A stretch of DNA of 64,000 nucleotides from Lachnospiraceae bacterium UBA4631 (GTDB taxonomy: Bacteria; Bacillota; Clostridia; Lachnospirales; Lachnospiraceae), in the NCBI GenBank assembly GCA_002406015.1, contig DHMX01000003.1, forward strand, positions 1 to 64,000, given 5' to 3'. A program made the translations under genes and the position numbers. This document shows, piece by piece, positions 61,637 through 64,000 of this stretch (position 1 is the first letter of the stretch; each line of letters opens with the position of its first letter). Below the pieces are notes generated by a model. That model was not told the origin of the DNA. It worked only from the letters and a program-made list of their open reading frames with translations, and did no database searches.

Positions 61637-62065
61637 TTACCTCATATTGATTAATCCCAGCCCAGCAAGACAAACAATAACACCAACTATTTTATTCCAC
61701 GTTATTGCTTCCTTGTAACCTACATATCCAACAATAATAAGAATTACACCAAGTATTGACGAAGTAACAATCTGAGCTGCACTGACCTTCCATCCAGCTT
61801 TATATGCATATATGAATCCAACCTCAAGACCCACAATTACAACGCCAAGAACAAAAGGTGTCCAATTTGTTTTCCTCAGTTCTGTCAAAATATTCTGGCT
61901 ATCTCCTAAAACAAAAAACATAATCAGAGATACCACTGCACCGACCAGATAAGTAATGATTAGGGATGCAAATGGGTTCATGTCTTTAGGAACACCTTTT
62001 GTGCATATTTGATACACAGTATTTGACAATACCACCAATAAAACCGGCCAAACATACTGAAACAT
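61637..62065 (-). CDS. Short EamA/DMT-superfamily transporter
   Basis: In this 142-residue membrane protein four transmembrane helices (about 4-20, 30-52, 68-90, 98-140 as two) fill nearly the whole length, as in half-size members of the drug/metabolite transporter superfamily that act as dimers. The end VIVCLAGLGLINM is typical of EamA repeats. Substrate unknown. It is next to a full-length EamA gene on the same strand, with 107 nt between them. Confidence 0.8.
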   Translation of the reverse strand: MFQYVWPVLLVVLSNTVYQICTKGVPKDMNPFASLIITYLVGAVVSLIMFFVLGDSQNILTELRKTNWTPFVLGVVIVGLEVGFIYAYKAGWKVSAAQIVTSSILGVILIIVGYVGYKEAITWNKIVGVIVCLAGLGLINMR

Positions 62066-62172
62066 AAATAATTCCTCCTACTTAAAGTATATTGTTTTGG
62101 CCTGACTTTCCGGTAGGTGCCCACCCGTATCATAAAGCTATGACTGCTTTATAATCCATTCTAATTTTTGTA

Positions 62173-63084
62173 TTATATGGCATCCTGTGTCTTTTTGCTG
62201 TTTGCTATGTATACACCTGCCATAATAATGATTGTACCTGCAATTTGCCATATTGTAAAGGTTTCATGTAGCCAAACAGCACCCGCAACGATAGAAACCA
62301 CTGTCGCAAGCCCTATAAAAGATGATGTCCGGTTAACGCCAATTTTAGAAATAGCTACATTTGACAGAAAAAATGCTAAAATTGAGCATCCAATACCCTG
62401 ATAGAGTACCGCTATAAGAAATCCCTTGTTTCTGAATGGCATACTCACAAGCTGATTAATCGTTCTGTTATTTAACGCTTCAATAATTGCAAGAATCACA
62501 AATACTACTGCACCTGTTGCAAGCATCACATAGGTAATTTCCTCCCCAGAGTAACTATCTGCTTTTTCAACAAAGACAGAATACAAAGCATACGAAATCA
62601 CTGCTATTAGCAAAAATGCATATCCTGTAAACGAAAAGCTTGAAGACACACCAACAGCAAATACTGTCACCAGAACTCCTACAAGTGTAATCAAGATTCC
62701 GACTATCTGCTGCTTCGTTGGTTTCTTTTTCAAAATCAATGTCGAAGCAATCAGCGATACTACCGGAATGCAAGCAAGAAAAGCTCCACTTTCTGATGCG
62801 GAGGTGTTACTGATACCAAAGGTTTCTCCAATAAAGTAGATTATCGGACTAAACAGAGCAATTAACAAAAGAGGCTTCTTGCTTTTACCCTTTAAGTCAA
62901 TCTTTATAAAACCTGCTCCGGCTAATATACTCATAATTATGAACGCAAACAGAAAACGCCATCCGAGTAAAGATATTGCACTTGCCTCCAATGTTGCCTG
63001 TTTGGTAAAAATGTAGCTCAGCCCATATAATATTTCACATCCAATAGCACAAAAGCTCCCTATCATCAAGCTTTTCTTCTTCAA
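62173..63084 (-). CDS. EamA-family DMT transporter, full length
   Basis: This 303-residue protein has ten transmembrane helices in two EamA halves. The first repeat (about 8-135) ends GVLVTVFAVG; the second (about 150-292) ends WQIAGTIIIMAGVYIAN. The family exports amino acids, nucleobases or other small metabolites. Substrate cannot be predicted. A short half-size DMT gene lies 107 nt downstream on the same strand. Confidence 0.88.
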   Translation of the reverse strand: MKKKSLMIGSFCAIGCEILYGLSYIFTKQATLEASAISLLGWRFLFAFIIMSILAGAGFIKIDLKGKSKKPLLLIALFSPIIYFIGETFGISNTSASESGAFLACIPVVSLIASTLILKKKPTKQQIVGILITLVGVLVTVFAVGVSSSFSFTGYAFLLIAVISYALYSVFVEKADSYSGEEITYVMLATGAVVFVILAIIEALNNRTINQLVSMPFRNKGFLIAVLYQGIGCSILAFFLSNVAISKIGVNRTSSFIGLATVVSIVAGAVWLHETFTIWQIAGTIIIMAGVYIANSKKTQDAI

Positions 63085-63169
63085 ACAACCACCTCATACT
63101 TCCGGTTTATCCAACTCTAAACCCGATATTTATACCTTTCTTTTCCCGTTATAATCTCTAATTCTCAAA

Positions 63170-63658
63170 TCAAATTTTACCAATCAACACCACAATACCG
63201 GCTACCGCAAGTGCAATAATCAGATACAGGACTGTCGCTAATCCCCGCTTTACCAATACAGTCTTCCATGGCTTAATATAAGGAATACCTTCCATCCCCT
63301 CAATCACCCAGATTTTGCTATGACCTACCCACAGTCTGTCAAGCACAATACCATCAAACCAATTCATGACTACAAGGAAAAGATATGCCTGAATATAGGC
63401 TGTTTTAAAATCTGTAACCTGATTCCAAACAGAAATAATTATAATTAAAACAGCAAAGATACCAATGCAGAATGGTATCATGAAGCAACGTGCCTTTTTC
63501 ATTGTAGCTTCTTTATCCGCAAGCCCTCGTTTATAAGCTTCTTCCGTATATTCCTTTGGATAGAAATATAAACAATTAAGTCCATTGTTTCTTACCACAC
63601 ACTTTATCGGCAAAATAAACAAAATACAGTATAAAACAATTTGTAAGAATAATAGCAT
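63170..63658 (-). CDS. Membrane protein of unknown function
   Basis: This 162-residue protein has four hydrophobic helices (about 3-19, 56-77, 85-103, 138-158) and a cytosolic loop with GLNCLYFYPKEYTEEAYKRG. No motif tells a function. It is on the same strand as, and between, the EamA pair and the GNAT fragment. Base composition is AT-rich like its neighbours. Confidence 0.65.
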   Translation of the reverse strand: MLLFLQIVLYCILFILPIKCVVRNNGLNCLYFYPKEYTEEAYKRGLADKEATMKKARCFMIPFCIGIFAVLIIIISVWNQVTDFKTAYIQAYLFLVVMNWFDGIVLDRLWVGHSKIWVIEGMEGIPYIKPWKTVLVKRGLATVLYLIIALAVAGIVVLIGKI

Positions 63659-63720
63659 TTACCAGTTCCTCCTTATAGTATTTAAGCAAGTCTTGGTTTA
63701 CGCAATTTTAAAACTGAAAT

Positions 63721-64000
63721 TTATCTAACTCCATAAGAATCTGTCCACAGTGGCATATAACCACTTCTAATTGCGACTGCTTGCGATGCTAAATTTGTAA
63801 CAGATGCACTATAAAATGGTATTATATTGCGTTCCAGAATTTCGACAGTCAAATTTCTAACCAGTAAACTTGCCAAACCATGACCTCTCCATTCCTTTTT
63901 AACATCAATTCCTACTTCCATAATTTTCTCAGATATAGCGGAAGCCCCTGCAATTGCAACTATTTCATTATCCTTCCTCGCAAGCAAAGCAATATTTGTA
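63721..64000 (-). CDS. GNAT-family acetyltransferase (C-terminal part, cut by window edge)
   Basis: The C-terminal 90 or so residues of a GNAT protein run off the right edge; the frame stays open to 64000. The acetyl-CoA site is visible as KKEWRGHGLASLLVRNLTVE (the R/Q-x-x-G-x-G/A motif), then NIIPFYSASVTNLASQAVAI and the final RSGYMPLW. The substrate cannot be inferred without the N-terminal half. Confidence 0.85.
   Translation of the reverse strand, partial: TNIALLARKDNEIVAIAGASAISEKIMEVGIDVKKEWRGHGLASLLVRNLTVEILERNIIPFYSASVTNLASQAVAIRSGYMPLWTDSYGVR

Noticed and set aside
62066..62172. Guanidine-type riboswitch upstream of the short EamA transporter
   Set aside because: A structured GC-rich segment (GGGTGGGCACCTACC) is present, but I do not see the conserved ykkC or related motifs.
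1..64000. tRNA, rRNA, prophage or integrase genes
   Set aside because: No tRNA cloverleaf-like sequence, rRNA segment, integrase or phage structural gene was recognised.

Overview
The window looks like a chromosomal segment of a low-to-mid GC anaerobic Firmicute, most likely a gut Lachnospiraceae. The grounds are the gene content and synteny: gdpP-rplI-dnaB, a T-box-controlled metG, pflA next to a tiny 2[4Fe-4S] ferredoxin, pyrBI, ECF transporters, a surface lipoprotein GH9 glucanase, CbxX/SpoVK-type AAA+ proteins, and strong AGGAGG ribosome sites with sigma-A-type promoters. I cannot name the genus from sequence alone. No rRNA, tRNA or CRISPR array was seen.

Layout. 1-1.1 kb: a gene end and a toxin-first RelE-type toxin-antitoxin pair. 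1.1-15.1 kb: mostly minus-strand genes for sensing and surface work. These are a hybrid histidine kinase, a YfhO membrane protein, a GH9 glucanase, and a compact block (15.1 to 9.0 kb) of a sugar-isomerase/GAF/GGDEF fusion, a TIR-zinc-ribbon protein, a receiver-nucleotide-cyclase, a protein with a duplicated PGDYG-like module and a eukaryotic-type HisA. A CbxX/SpoVK-like AAA+ ATPase is divergent from this block. 16.6-31.6 kb: housekeeping (corA, coaBC, isochorismatase-like hydrolase, murA, pyrBI, metG with T-box, DUF885 lipoprotein, pflA, ferredoxin, plsC, lipid kinase) plus a carbamoyltransferase with altered substrate motifs and a MerR-like regulator. 31.7-37.8 kb: an AAA+ ATPase/gdpP/rplI/dnaB operon. 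37.9-41.2 kb: an ECF transporter in which both ATPases and the S component are fused. 42.6-43.3 kb: a Phd-ParE type pair. 43.3-50.7 kb: a two-component system with a short-loop sensor kinase and two FtsX-family permeases, an ATPase and an exported beta-rich protein, resembling peptide-antibiotic sensing/detoxification modules. 50.7-57.7 kb: chemoreceptor, pgi, polysaccharide deacetylase, amidohydrolase. 57.8-64 kb: an AT-richer accessory end with Fic, an XRE/membrane protein pair with a palindromic operator, an ATC-hydrolase-like protein, decayed genes, a long palindrome, two EamA transporters and a partial GNAT.

The most unusual content is the second-messenger block. Four nucleotide-signalling or TIR/AAA+ proteins sit within 6 kb, and the TIR gene is directly followed by a class III cyclase. 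That recalls the cyclase-plus-TIR-effector logic of Pycsar anti-phage systems, although the domain architectures differ. A second AAA+ paralogue lies 13 nt upstream of the c-di-AMP phosphodiesterase gene gdpP.
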